DNA of 64,000 nt, taken from positions 1,857,501-1,921,500 of the forward strand of contig NZ_AP023441.1 of assembly GCF_019976755.1 (NCBI RefSeq), in the 5' to 3' direction. Shown piece after piece: positions 19,920 through 28,455 of this stretch; positions within the stretch are counted from its first letter, which is position 1; each line of letters begins with the position of its first letter. The position numbers and the translations under genes were made by a program. The notes beneath the pieces are model-generated. The model saw only the letters and a program-made list of their open reading frames with translations. It did not search any database and was not told the origin of the DNA. This stretch comes from Nostoc sp. MS1 (GTDB lineage Bacteria > Cyanobacteriota > Cyanobacteriia > Cyanobacteriales > Nostocaceae).

Positions 19920-20176
19920 AATAATAGGTTAGCAGGGAAGGATATAAGAAGATTTTAGCTTTCTTCCTCTCATAATTAAGTATTAAACTTACTAGATGAC
20001 TGGGAGCTTTTGAAGCTAGTAATTTTACCTATTTTAATATAATATTTGTTGTATTAATTGTAAAGATTACGGAGGAAAGCGATCGCTATAATTCCCGATT
20101 GAAAAGTGAGTTTGCTAAACCTCTCCCTCCTAACCTTTCTGAAAAAACCTTTGCAAATAGTATTGGTGTTTAAATT

Positions 20177-21135
20177 TTACTGTTGTGATTTCGCAGCATC
20201 GTGCAAATCTACTAAATTGTGACGCACACTAGCAGTATAAGGATGATCTATCCCTAATCGTCGCTCTAAAATATCCAAAGCTTGGATGAACAAAGCCTCA
20301 GCTTCGCTATATAAACCTTGAGAATAGTAAAAAAATGCCTGATTGTTAAGACTTATAGCAACATCGGGATGTTCTTCTTCCCACAATTGGCGTGTAATTA
20401 CCAAAGTTTGGATAAAGACAGCTTCAGCTTCATTGAATTTGCTCTGACAGTAGTAAAGGACAGCCAGGTTGTTGAGGCTTGTAGCAACATCGGGGTTTTC
20501 TACTCCCAATAGCTTACTTTTAAGATCCAACGCCTGCAATAAAAAGCTTTCAGCTTGTTGGTATTTACCTTGAGAACGACAGATTTCTGCTCGGTTGTTC
20601 AGATGGGTGGCAACATCAAGATGTTCTTTTCCTAATAACTTCCTTCTAATAGCTAAAGCTTCAATATACAAAGGTTCGGCTTGGTTTATTTACCTTGGGA
20701 ACAGTAGAAATAAGCTAGTTTGTTGAGACTAATAACTACTTCAGAATGTTCTGTGGCTAACAGTTTACGTCTAATTGCCAAGGCTTCGATGTATAACGGT
20801 TCTACTTCGCTATATCTACCTTGAGAACGGTAGAAATATGCTAGTTTGTTGAGGCTAATAGCAACATTAAGATGTTCTCCCCATAACTTGCGTGTAAGTT
20901 CTAATGCTTTGAAGTAAAAATATTCAGCAGGGCCATTTATACCTTGAGAATGATAAAAAGTTGCTAAGTTGTTAAGGCTAGTAACAACTGTTGGATGTTC
21001 TTCTCCCCAACGATTTTTAGCAAATTCTAAACATTGTATATAACAACTTAAAGTTTGCTGATATAAACCTTGCTCCTGATAAGATCGAGCGTTATTAACA
21101 AAGGATGAAATTAAATCATCTTTACTCAAGTTCAT
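20177..21135 (-). pseudogene. Frameshifted TPR (kinesin-light-chain type) protein gene
   Basis: Two adjoining open frames (21135-20686 and 20671-20177) encode one continuous array of about seven 42-residue tetratricopeptide repeats. The repeats have LNNLAxxYxSQGKYxEAE-type helices and a linker of the kind LLGxEHPDVATSL. The break falls at 20683-20692: the codons GGT AAA TAA end the first frame, and removing two bases (or adding one) restores GKYQAEPLYIEAL. The total of 959 nt is not a multiple of three. Such repeats usually mediate protein-protein contacts in Nostoc signalling proteins. Either the gene is broken, a sequencing error is present, or two proteins are made. The second frame could start at ATG 20671. 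Confidence 0.75.
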
Positions 21136-21496
21136 AAATAGTTTAAGTATTTAATTATACTATTATTTATGAGATATATAGGACTGATATAGGAATCCAA
21201 TTTGATTTCTGTATCCCTTACGGGAGCGTAGCCATAAAATTCTCAGTATCTGTAGGGCGCAGTGCATCGGCAAAACCATGAGCTGATGGGCAATGCCCAC
21301 CCTACTAACGTTTCTAGGCTAAAATGTTGCCTCATCTGCGTTCATCTGTAGCGATAAATTCAGCGTTTGCTTGCCGTTAGTGGTAAACAGAGGCTAAAAT
21401 TTCGCAAAATTGGGGAACTGGGAGTTTATTTTTTGTTTCAAGATATGGGTGTTGCTAATGCTCACACATTTTGGTGAAATCTCTGTAGAAATAAAT
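21136..21496. other. Intergenic region with a foldable repeat
   Basis: No gene is seen. It holds an imperfect inverted element (21252-21305) bounded by GTAGGGCGC and CCCACCCTAC, of the dispersed small-repeat type, and a GGGAGCGTAGCC fragment at about 21220 common in Nostocales repeats. Confidence 0.5.
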
Positions 21497-22099
21497 ATGG
21501 TCTATTCCAGCTTGACGCTTCTTGCCAGCACAGCCATTAATTCTTTTAAATACAAACTCCTAACCCAACCCAAAACTGTTTGCATTGATGAGGCGATCGC
21601 TCAATTAGAATCAGAGGTGGCTGAATTGGAAAAATATGGACAAGAGTTATTAGCCCACAAACAGCAACAACAACAAGAAATGTTACAAGAAACAGTCACC
21701 CAAGGCATTGAAGAATTGGATATTTTAGCAAATAAAATTAATACTTTGGCTAGCCAATTAGAAGCGGAAATGTCCAATTTTAAAAAGATTGCTGTTAAGG
21801 TTAATCGCTCTTACCAAAACCTTCAGCAACTTTCTGACTCCCAACTTATGGAATGGAATGAATCTACGCTACGCCACTCTCGAACTATAAATATTTGGGA
21901 AGTTCATAATATAGCTATTCCCATCGTAATGAAACAAGGGAAAAAATTTATTATCACAACTAAAATAGTTGACCTGTTTAAAGCAGAAGAAATTGATGCC
22001 AAAACAAAAGCAAAACTTGCACAAAAGCGTAGGAGCGCATTAGAGGCTTGGTTAGTCAAACAAAATTCTTTTAAGGATAATTTAGATTGCTACAAATAA
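21497..22099 (+). CDS. Coiled-coil protein of unknown function
   Basis: I used ATG 21497 (MVYSSLTLL), giving 200 residues. Earlier in-frame starts at 21410 and 21458 would add non-conserved sequence. A weakly hydrophobic N-terminus (SSLTLLASTAINSF) is followed by a long heptad region (about 30-125; EAIAQLESEVAELEKYGQELL and a run rich in Gln) and a basic C-terminal part (KTKAKLAQKRRSALEAWL). No enzyme motif is seen. The function is not recognised. No strong ribosome site supports any start. Confidence 0.6.
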   Translation: MVYSSLTLLASTAINSFKYKLLTQPKTVCIDEAIAQLESEVAELEKYGQELLAHKQQQQQEMLQETVTQGIEELDILANKINTLASQLEAEMSNFKKIAVKVNRSYQNLQQLSDSQLMEWNESTLRHSRTINIWEVHNIAIPIVMKQGKKFIITTKIVDLFKAEEIDAKTKAKLAQKRRSALEAWLVKQNSFKDNLDCYK

Positions 22100-22109
22100 A
22101 TTGAACGCC

Positions 22110-22153
22110 TTAACACACCCTACTTAAGATTTACTTTATAAATAGTCTCTTAT
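22110..22153. repeat. Partial copy of the 34.5-kb MITE-like element
   Basis: The block AACACACCCTAC followed by ACTTTATAAATAGTCTCTTA matches the right end of the element at 34508-34686. No left end is nearby, so this is a fragment or a solo end. Confidence 0.6.
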
Positions 22154-22199
22154 ATTTGCATTCTTATATAACTTTGAAGTGACGGTTTTAATGTTATCT

Positions 22200-22223
22200 G
22201 TAGGGGCGTATGTGCGCCCCTAC
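22200..22223. repeat. Small hairpin repeat GTAGGGGCG/CGCCCCTAC
   Basis: A nine-base perfect inverted repeat with a six-base loop lies between the coiled-coil gene and the convergent ubiD end. A close relative sits at 36353-36380. It is a dispersed hairpin repeat. It may act as a terminator for either gene, though it lacks a T-run. Confidence 0.6.
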
Positions 22224-22237
22224 CCAGGTATCTGCCA

Positions 22238-23746
22238 CTATCTCATATCGTAACCAAACAGATTAGGGTCAACTTCCCCTAATTGCAAATCAGCTAAACC
22301 ATACTCCGCCCATCGCCTTTCTACCATTGCAGCAACATCTGCATCAGACTCTAAAGGCGCACCCCATTCATGGTCTGTTTCTGGGGGAATCTTGGTAGTA
22401 GCATCAATTCCCATCCGTCCACCCAAGCCGATTTTTTCGCTAGCAAAATCTAAAGTGTCAAATGGCGTGTTTGGCAGGATGAATACATCCCTTGTAGGGT
22501 CAACTTTAGAACTGATTGCCCACACTACCTGACGCGGGTCACGGATGTTAATGTCTTTATCAACAACGATGACAAATTTGGTGTAAGTGAATTGGGGTAA
22601 GGCACTCCAAAAGGCCAAAGCTGCGCGTCTTGCTTGTCCGGGGTAGGCTTTATCAATGGAAATAATGGCCGCTTTATAACTGAGGGCTTCCATTGGTAAG
22701 AAGAAATCGACAATTTCTGAAACTTGTTGACGTAAAATTGGGGTATAAATCCGGTTAAGCGCGATCGCCATCATCGCTTCTTCTTTGGGTGGACGACCGC
22801 TAAATGTGGTCAAATAGATCGGGTCTTTGCGGTGTGTCATGCACTGGAAACGAATTAATGGAGAATCTTCCACGCCGCCGTAATAGCCCATGTGGTCGCC
22901 AAAGGGGCCATCAGGTAAAATTTCCCCTGGTGTAATTGTCCCTTCTAAAACAAATTCGGAATCTGCGGGTACTTCTAAATCTACCGTTTTACACTTAGCT
23001 AACTGCACACCGGAACCGCCATACAGCCCAGCAAATAACCACTCTGATAAATCTACAGGGATGGGTGTAGCGGCTGCCATGATAATTAAGGGATCTACAC
23101 CAAGTGCGATCGCTACCTCTAATTTTTGACCACGTTCAGCCGCCTTACGTAAGTGTCTCGCCCCACCCCGCACCGATAACCAGTGGACTGTCATCGTATT
23201 TTTAGACTGCAATTGCAAGCGATAGACACCCACATTTGGCGTACCCGTTTCACAATCCTTAGTAATTACCAGTCCTAGCGTAATAATTTTGCCAGCATCA
23301 CCAGGGTAAGGACGAATCAAAGGTAATTTATTGAGATCCAAGTCATCACCTTGAATCACCACCTGCTGACAAGCTGGAAAAAAGTCTCGCCCTGGTTTAG
23401 CCTTGATGACATCGAACAGCACTTTACCAAAATCTATAGCTTGAGAAATTTTCTTTGGTGGTTTTGGTTGTTGCAGCATACTCAGCTTTTTACCCAGAGT
23501 CTCCAACTCTTGGGGTTGCTGCATATTCATCGCCCAACATATTCTCTCCACCGTTCCCATCAAATTAACCGCCACGGGGAAAGGTGAACCTTTAACGTTT
23601 TCAAATAACAAACCCGGCCCACCTCGTTGCAGCATCCGGTTAGAAATCTCAGCAATTTCCAAATCTGGTTCAACCAAGGCAGAAATCCGCCGCAATTGCC
23701 CTTTATCTTCCAAAATCTTAATAAATCCCCGTAAATCTCTGGCCAT
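22238..23746 (-). CDS. ubiD: UbiD family decarboxylase
   Basis: UbiD enzymes remove the carboxyl group from 4-hydroxybenzoate-type intermediates using prenylated FMN made by UbiX. In cyanobacteria the role is plastoquinone synthesis. From ATG 23746 (MARDLRGFIKILE) the protein has 502 residues, close to family length. A TTG at 23752 would add two. It contains the conserved LRKAAERGQKLEVAIALG region, the segment EFVLEGTITPGE, PFGDHMGYYG with its conserved Glu/Asp neighbours, and VVDKDINIRDPRQV. It is a single gene with spacers on both sides. Confidence 0.93.
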   Translation of the reverse strand: MARDLRGFIKILEDKGQLRRISALVEPDLEIAEISNRMLQRGGPGLLFENVKGSPFPVAVNLMGTVERICWAMNMQQPQELETLGKKLSMLQQPKPPKKISQAIDFGKVLFDVIKAKPGRDFFPACQQVVIQGDDLDLNKLPLIRPYPGDAGKIITLGLVITKDCETGTPNVGVYRLQLQSKNTMTVHWLSVRGGARHLRKAAERGQKLEVAIALGVDPLIIMAAATPIPVDLSEWLFAGLYGGSGVQLAKCKTVDLEVPADSEFVLEGTITPGEILPDGPFGDHMGYYGGVEDSPLIRFQCMTHRKDPIYLTTFSGRPPKEEAMMAIALNRIYTPILRQQVSEIVDFFLPMEALSYKAAIISIDKAYPGQARRAALAFWSALPQFTYTKFVIVVDKDINIRDPRQVVWAISSKVDPTRDVFILPNTPFDTLDFASEKIGLGGRMGIDATTKIPPETDHEWGAPLESDADVAAMVERRWAEYGLADLQLGEVDPNLFGYDMR

Positions 23747-23752
23747 AGTCAA

Positions 23753-24006
23753 ACTAAATATTTAAGAAGTGTGAAGCGCCCTCTTATATTATTAGCCATT
23801 GGCTGTCTTTGTGTGTGGGGGGATGAGGAGGATGAGAGAGATGTGGTTCTCTGCGTTCGCGGAGCGTGTCGGAGACAGACGCTCCGCGTAGCTTGCTTCC
23901 ACGGAGTGGTACGGCTACGCTCACCAGCCGGGAAATGAGGGGCCGAGGAGAATAACTGTTGACTGTGGACTATTGACTAATAACTAATGACCAAATTTAA
24001 CTTGAT
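23753..24006. other. Repeat-rich spacer between ubiD and pst region
   Basis: It contains a palindrome-rich dispersed element (23851-23932) with fragments such as TTCGCGGAGCGTGTC and GACGCTCCGCG, typical of Nostocales repeats, and heptamers of the TGACTGTGGACTATTGAC type (23954-23993). No gene is seen. Confidence 0.6.
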
Positions 24007-24036
24007 ATTAACCAGATAACTGAATTTTCTTAACCC
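24007..24036 (+). promoter_or_regulatory. Possible second Pho box
   Basis: ATTAACCA (24007-24014) and CTTAACCC (24029-24036) fit the cyanobacterial Pho-box unit (pyrimidine or A, TTAA, then pyrimidines) and are exactly 22 bp apart, twice the 11-bp period. The middle unit (AACTGAAT) is poor. It lies 77 bp upstream of a 26-codon frame and about 400 bp upstream of pstS. SphR binding is inferred. Confidence 0.45.
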
Positions 24037-24112
24037 TTTATCAATGCCAACTCCGCTATTGTATTTACGGTTAGGCATTATTTCTTATAAATAAGCACTA
24101 CCCCGATCAAAC

Positions 24113-24193
24113 ATGGCGAGAATATACCGTGCCTTCCTGGCAGGCGCACTGCTGATTTTGCCCCTGCTAGGTTTATTTATTGTATATATTTAA
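24113..24193 (+). CDS. Possible 26-residue membrane peptide
   Basis: ATG 24113 opens a 26-codon frame: a short basic N-terminus (MARIYR) and then one hydrophobic helix (AFLAGALLILPLLGLFIVYI). This is the charge pattern of a single-span membrane miniprotein. There is no clear Shine-Dalgarno sequence. The position between a possible Pho box and the pstS Pho box suggests phosphate control, if real. No known photosystem or NDH small subunit matches from memory. Confidence 0.35.
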   Translation: MARIYRAFLAGALLILPLLGLFIVYI

Positions 24194-24312
24194 AATTATT
24201 TATTCTTGACTTTGTTTATAGGAATTTAGATTTAGTAATTATTGCTTCATAGATTTTTCTTTAAAAATTTATTGAAAAATAATAGAAAGAAAAATTAATA
24301 ATTTAAATATAT

Positions 24313-24342
24313 CTTAACCAATGCTTAAACTTTTATTAACCT
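24313..24342 (+). promoter_or_regulatory. Pho box of the pst operon
   Basis: Three direct repeats CTTAACCA (24313-24320), CTTAAACT (24324-24331) and ATTAACCT (24335-24342) are separated by exactly three bases each. This matches the cyanobacterial SphR/PhoB binding consensus (PyTTAAPyPy(T/A), three copies, 11-bp period). It lies 75 bp before the pstS start, in the right place to activate a weak promoter under phosphate starvation. Confidence 0.88.
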
Positions 24343-24416
24343 GAATAAAGTGTGATAAAAGTAACATAATCATGCTGTGATAAAAGCTGCAAGTAATCCT
24401 TAAATTACGAGGTAAT

Positions 24417-25460
24417 ATGAACTTCTCTGCCACCGCTTTACAGCGTGTATTTACTGCTGCTGTGGTAACATCTGCTGTTGCCGTTAGTCCTCTTTTTAGC
24501 GCGATCGCGCAAGCCCAAACTCTTAACGGTGCAGGAGCGACTTTCCCCGCTCCACTTTATGAAAGGTATGCGCGTGAAGTTAAAAAGAAACATCCAGAAC
24601 TAAAAATTAACTATCAAGGAATTGGTAGTGGTGGTGGTATTCGCCAAACAATTGCCGGGACTGTTGACTTTGGTGGTAGTGATGCTGCAATGACCGATGC
24701 AGAAATTGGTAAAGTCAAGAATGGTGTAATTCTTGTACCTACAGCCGGTGGTGCAGTTTCTGTTGTTTATAATCTTCCCGGTGTCAATAATCTCCGCTTA
24801 TCCCGTGCTACATTACCAGCTATTTTTGCTGGTCAAATTACTGAATGGAATGATCCCAAAATTAAGGCAGATAACCCTGGTGTAAATCTACCAAACCAAC
24901 CAATTAGATTTGCTGTCCGTGCTGATAGTAGTGGTACTACCTTCATTTTCACCAATCATTTAAGTTCTGTTAGCCCTTACTTTAAAGGTAGAATTGGCGC
25001 TAACACTGCACCCAAATGGACTTTACCCAACGTCCTCAAAGGTAAAGGAAACCCTGGTGTAGCTGCTTTAGTAGCTCGTACTCCTGGGTCTATTGGTTAC
25101 GTTGAATATGCTTACGCTGCTAAAAATAACCTGAGATCAGCACAAATCCAAAATAAAAAAGGAGAATTTGTTGCTCCTTCTCTGCAAACAGCTAACTCTG
25201 CACTATCAACCGTCAGTTTCCCAGACAATTACCGTGTATTTGTGGGTGATCCCAGCCAAGGTTATCCCATTGTCGGACTCACCTGGATGATGGTTTACAA
25301 ACAGTACGCAGATGCGGCAAAATCTCAAGCCGTTAAAAAATGGGTTAACTGGGTTTTAACAGACGGTCAACAATATAATGATGACCTCAATTACACCAGA
25401 ATCCCGGCTGGTGTGGCTAATCGTATAATGCAAACAGTTAATGGCAACGTCAAACCATAG
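24417..25460 (+). CDS. pstS: Phosphate-binding protein PstS
   Basis: PstS is the periplasmic phosphate receptor of the Pst ABC transporter. The 347 residues have a signal peptide (about 1-33, ending AIAQAQ) and then the start of the mature domain, LNGAGATFPAPLYERYA. Phosphate-contact blocks include YQGIGSGGGIRQ, VDFGGSDAAM, AVRADSSGTT and TPGSIGYVEYAYA. The length is typical. The start at ATG 24417 has a GAGG nearby. Expression is expected under the upstream Pho box. It is followed by a stem-loop and pstC. Confidence 0.96.
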   Translation: MNFSATALQRVFTAAVVTSAVAVSPLFSAIAQAQTLNGAGATFPAPLYERYAREVKKKHPELKINYQGIGSGGGIRQTIAGTVDFGGSDAAMTDAEIGKVKNGVILVPTAGGAVSVVYNLPGVNNLRLSRATLPAIFAGQITEWNDPKIKADNPGVNLPNQPIRFAVRADSSGTTFIFTNHLSSVSPYFKGRIGANTAPKWTLPNVLKGKGNPGVAALVARTPGSIGYVEYAYAAKNNLRSAQIQNKKGEFVAPSLQTANSALSTVSFPDNYRVFVGDPSQGYPIVGLTWMMVYKQYADAAKSQAVKKWVNWVLTDGQQYNDDLNYTRIPAGVANRIMQTVNGNVKP

Positions 25461-25491
25461 TTTAAGGTTCTGACTTTTACTTCTCTAAATT

Positions 25492-25512
25492 GGGTGGACA
25501 GGTAGTCCACCC
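25492..25512 (+). promoter_or_regulatory. Stem-loop between pstS and pstC
   Basis: GGGTGGAC and GTCCACCC form a perfect eight-base stem with a five-base loop (AGGTA), 32 bp after the pstS stop. There is no immediate T-run, so it looks more like an attenuator or an mRNA 3'-end stabiliser than a full terminator. It would explain a surplus of the binding protein over the membrane subunits. Confidence 0.6.
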
Positions 25513-25557
25513 TTTAAGAATATAAATATTTTTAATAATGTAGTATCTAAAATTTAC

Positions 25558-26532
25558 ATGACAAATTTATCGCCTGCCGATTTTGATAATGAAAATCTGG
25601 GATTAACAGATAACGATGGCGCGAATTTTTGGTTAGACAGGGGTTTTACATGGCTAGTCTATACCTTTGCAGCGATCGCAGTAGCTGTATTATTCTTAAT
25701 GAGTTGGATTGTATTCCTTGAAGCCAGACCAGCTATCGAGAAGTTTGGGCTTGGTTTTATTTGGGGACAAGATTGGGATACAGCTAATGAAATTTTTGGC
25801 GCATTACCTTATATATATGGAACTTTGGTAAGTAGTGCGATCGCTATTATCTTAACTGTGCCTGTGAGTATAGCAGTTGCCTTAGTAACTAGCGAAAAAT
25901 TCTTACATCCATCAATCCAAACGGCATTAGCATTTATCGTTGAATTAATTGCAGCTATCCCTAGCGTCATTATTGGCTTGTGGGGAATTTTCATTTTTAT
26001 TCCTGTTTTGGAACCTCCTCAAAAGTGGTTAGCAAGTAACTTTAAATGGATACCAATATTTAATTCTCAATTTCCCGTAGGTACAAATATGCTAACTGCG
26101 GGAATTATTCTTGCCATTATGATTTTGCCGACAATGGCAGCTATTAGTCGTGATGTATTGCTGGCAATACCCAAAGAACTACGCAGTGCTTCTATGGCGT
26201 TGGGTGGTACTCGCTGGGAAACAATATTCAGAGTATTATTACCAGCCGGATTTTCAGGAATTGTCAGTGCAGCCATGCTGGCGTTAGGAAGGGCTTTAGG
26301 CGAAACAATGGCTGTAACTATGGTAATTGGCAATTCTGCACAAATTAGTCTTTCCTTACTAGATCCCGCTTACACAATTCCTGCTGTCTTAGCTAACGAA
26401 TTTGCCGAAGCACAACCGGGATTACATATTGGTGCTTTGTGTTATCTAGGCTTAATATTATTTGCCGTTACTCTAGGTGTAAATATTGCCGCTAGGTTAT
26501 TAGTTCAATGGGTTGGGAGGAGAAATAGGTAG
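25558..26532 (+). CDS. pstC: Phosphate ABC transporter permease PstC
   Basis: PstC is one of the two membrane subunits of the phosphate importer. The 324 residues include about six membrane helices (first near 31-52), and the cytoplasmic EAA-type loop is SASMALGGTRWETIFRVLLP (about 213-232). The segment GRALGETMAVTMVIGN is characteristic of PstC. The start at ATG 25558 is 97 bp downstream of pstS. pstA follows after a gap that holds heptamer repeats. Confidence 0.95.
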   Translation: MTNLSPADFDNENLGLTDNDGANFWLDRGFTWLVYTFAAIAVAVLFLMSWIVFLEARPAIEKFGLGFIWGQDWDTANEIFGALPYIYGTLVSSAIAIILTVPVSIAVALVTSEKFLHPSIQTALAFIVELIAAIPSVIIGLWGIFIFIPVLEPPQKWLASNFKWIPIFNSQFPVGTNMLTAGIILAIMILPTMAAISRDVLLAIPKELRSASMALGGTRWETIFRVLLPAGFSGIVSAAMLALGRALGETMAVTMVIGNSAQISLSLLDPAYTIPAVLANEFAEAQPGLHIGALCYLGLILFAVTLGVNIAARLLVQWVGRRNR

Positions 26533-26592
26533 TTATTTAGTCAATAGTCAATAGTTAAAGTCTCCCTAGTTCTTACTCCCCATTTTCTCAAT

Positions 26593-27474
26593 ATGAGTAA
26601 TTATCAATCATCAGAAATCAATAAAGCTATAGTCTCGGAGTTAATAAGTCCTCTACCACCCAGAAGGCTTATATTTACTTATTTAATGAATGCTCTTGCT
26701 TTTGCATTCTCTGCTTTAGCAATAATTCCTTTATTTTCAATTATTTGGGAAATTATTAGCCGAGGACTTGTTGGTTTAAAACCACAAATGTTTGTCAAAG
26801 CAGTAATTGATAATGGCTTTGGCAACGCCATTTTAGGCACTATTACAGTTGTAGCTATTGGTTCTGTATTAAGTATTCCTATAGGTTTATTTACAGGCAT
26901 ATTTCTAGCAGAATTTGGTCAAACTAGTCCCATAGCTAAGTTCGTGCGGTTTATTGTTAGTGTTCTAACTGGTGTTCCTTCAATTGTGGTGGGGATATTT
27001 GCTTATGGTTTGATAGTTTTAGCTACTAAACAATTTAGTGCGATCGCAGGTGGATTTGCTTTAGCCACAATCATGTTACCAATCATCGCCCTAACTACAG
27101 AAGAAGCCCTAAAACTTATTCCCATAGACCAACGCCTCGCCTCAGCAGCTTTAGGCGGAACACGTTTTCAAACTACTTTTCGTGTAGTTGTGACTGCTGC
27201 GCTACCCTCGATTACTACAGGTATTTTACTTGCTGTAGCTCGTGCGGCTGGTGAAACAGCACCCCTAATCTTCACAGCTTTGTTTAGTCTAGACTGGTCA
27301 GGCGGATTATTTGGCCCTACAGCTTCCTTACCAGTCTTAATTTATAACCTCTACAATGACCCTGACCCCGAAAGAAATCAGTTAGTTTGGACAACTTCTA
27401 TAGTTTTACTTGGTTTAGTGTTGAGTGTTAGTTTAATTTCTCGTTTATTTACTCGTAAGAAGAAGATTAAATAA
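26593..27474 (+). CDS. pstA: Phosphate ABC transporter permease PstA
   Basis: PstA is the second membrane subunit of the Pst importer. The 293 residues carry about six helices (first near 29-51). The coupling loop contains LASAALGGTRFQTTFRVV, and the ARAAGETAPLIFTALF segment is characteristic of PstA. It starts at ATG 26593, 60 bp after pstC. Confidence 0.95.
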   Translation: MSNYQSSEINKAIVSELISPLPPRRLIFTYLMNALAFAFSALAIIPLFSIIWEIISRGLVGLKPQMFVKAVIDNGFGNAILGTITVVAIGSVLSIPIGLFTGIFLAEFGQTSPIAKFVRFIVSVLTGVPSIVVGIFAYGLIVLATKQFSAIAGGFALATIMLPIIALTTEEALKLIPIDQRLASAALGGTRFQTTFRVVVTAALPSITTGILLAVARAAGETAPLIFTALFSLDWSGGLFGPTASLPVLIYNLYNDPDPERNQLVWTTSIVLLGLVLSVSLISRLFTRKKKIK

Positions 27475-27596
27475 AAATCGAGTTTTTCATCAAGACTTTA
27501 TTCCTGTTTTAAAACTATACGAACACGACAAAACCTAAATATACACACCGTCATACCTAGCAGCATATTTTACTTATACCAATCTAAGCAATCATC

Positions 27597-28379
27597 ATGA
27601 ATCAAAAGTTTATCCCGGCAATTAAAGTTAAAAATCTTAGCTTTTATTACAATACTTCCAAAGCCATTGAGGGCATTTCAATGGATATTTACCAAAACCA
27701 TGTAACAGCAATTATTGGCCCTAGTGGTTGTGGTAAATCAACATTTATTAAAACTCTTAACCGTATCAGTGAATTAGAAGGCCCTGTCAAGGTAGAGGGA
27801 AGCGTAGATTTTTTTGGTCAAAATATTTATGACCCAAAGGTCAATATCAATAGACTACGCCGCCAAATTGGTATGGTTTTTCAAAGACCAAATCCCTTTC
27901 CCATGAGCATTTATGAAAATGTCGCTTATGGTGTGAGAATCTCTGCTAGAGTACAGCAATCAGATTTAGATGAAATTGTCGAGTCTGCTCTTAAAGGTGC
28001 AGCTCTGTGGCAAGAGGTTAAAGATAAACTCCATAAATCAGCTTTAGGACTTTCTGGAGGTCAACAACAGAGGCTTTGTATTGCGCGTGCTTTAGCAATT
28101 AAACCGAAAGTCTTATTAATGGATGAGCCTTGTTCAGCGCTTGACCCCATCGCCACAATGAAAGTTGAAGAACTGATCCATAGTTTACGCTCAGAATTGA
28201 CGATCGCGATCGTTACTCATAATATGCAGCAGGCAACTCGCGTCTCTGATTTCACTGCTTTTTTCAGCACTGATGAAAGTCGTATTGGTCAAATGGTTGA
28301 ATTTGGCGCAACCACTCAAATCTTTAGCAACCCCATCGACCCTCGCACACATGATTATGTTTCTGGGCGGTTTGGCTAA
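27597..28379 (+). CDS. pstB: Phosphate ABC transporter ATPase PstB
   Basis: PstB powers phosphate uptake. The 260 residues show Walker A GPSGCGKST (41-49), Q-loop MVFQRPNPFPMS (Gln96), signature LSGGQQQRL, Walker B VLLMDEP, and H-loop IVTHNMQQ. All catalytic residues are present. The start at ATG 27597 lies 122 bp after pstA. It completes a full pstSCAB set, and an insertion sequence lies 76 bp downstream. Confidence 0.96.
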   Translation: MNQKFIPAIKVKNLSFYYNTSKAIEGISMDIYQNHVTAIIGPSGCGKSTFIKTLNRISELEGPVKVEGSVDFFGQNIYDPKVNINRLRRQIGMVFQRPNPFPMSIYENVAYGVRISARVQQSDLDEIVESALKGAALWQEVKDKLHKSALGLSGGQQQRLCIARALAIKPKVLLMDEPCSALDPIATMKVEELIHSLRSELTIAIVTHNMQQATRVSDFTAFFSTDESRIGQMVEFGATTQIFSNPIDPRTHDYVSGRFG

Positions 28380-28455
28380 TACCAAATTTGGATTGAAAGG
28401 CTTGAGTTAGGAAGCAGGAGGGAAGAAAGTTTAGTCTATTTTAGTTTTGTAATAT

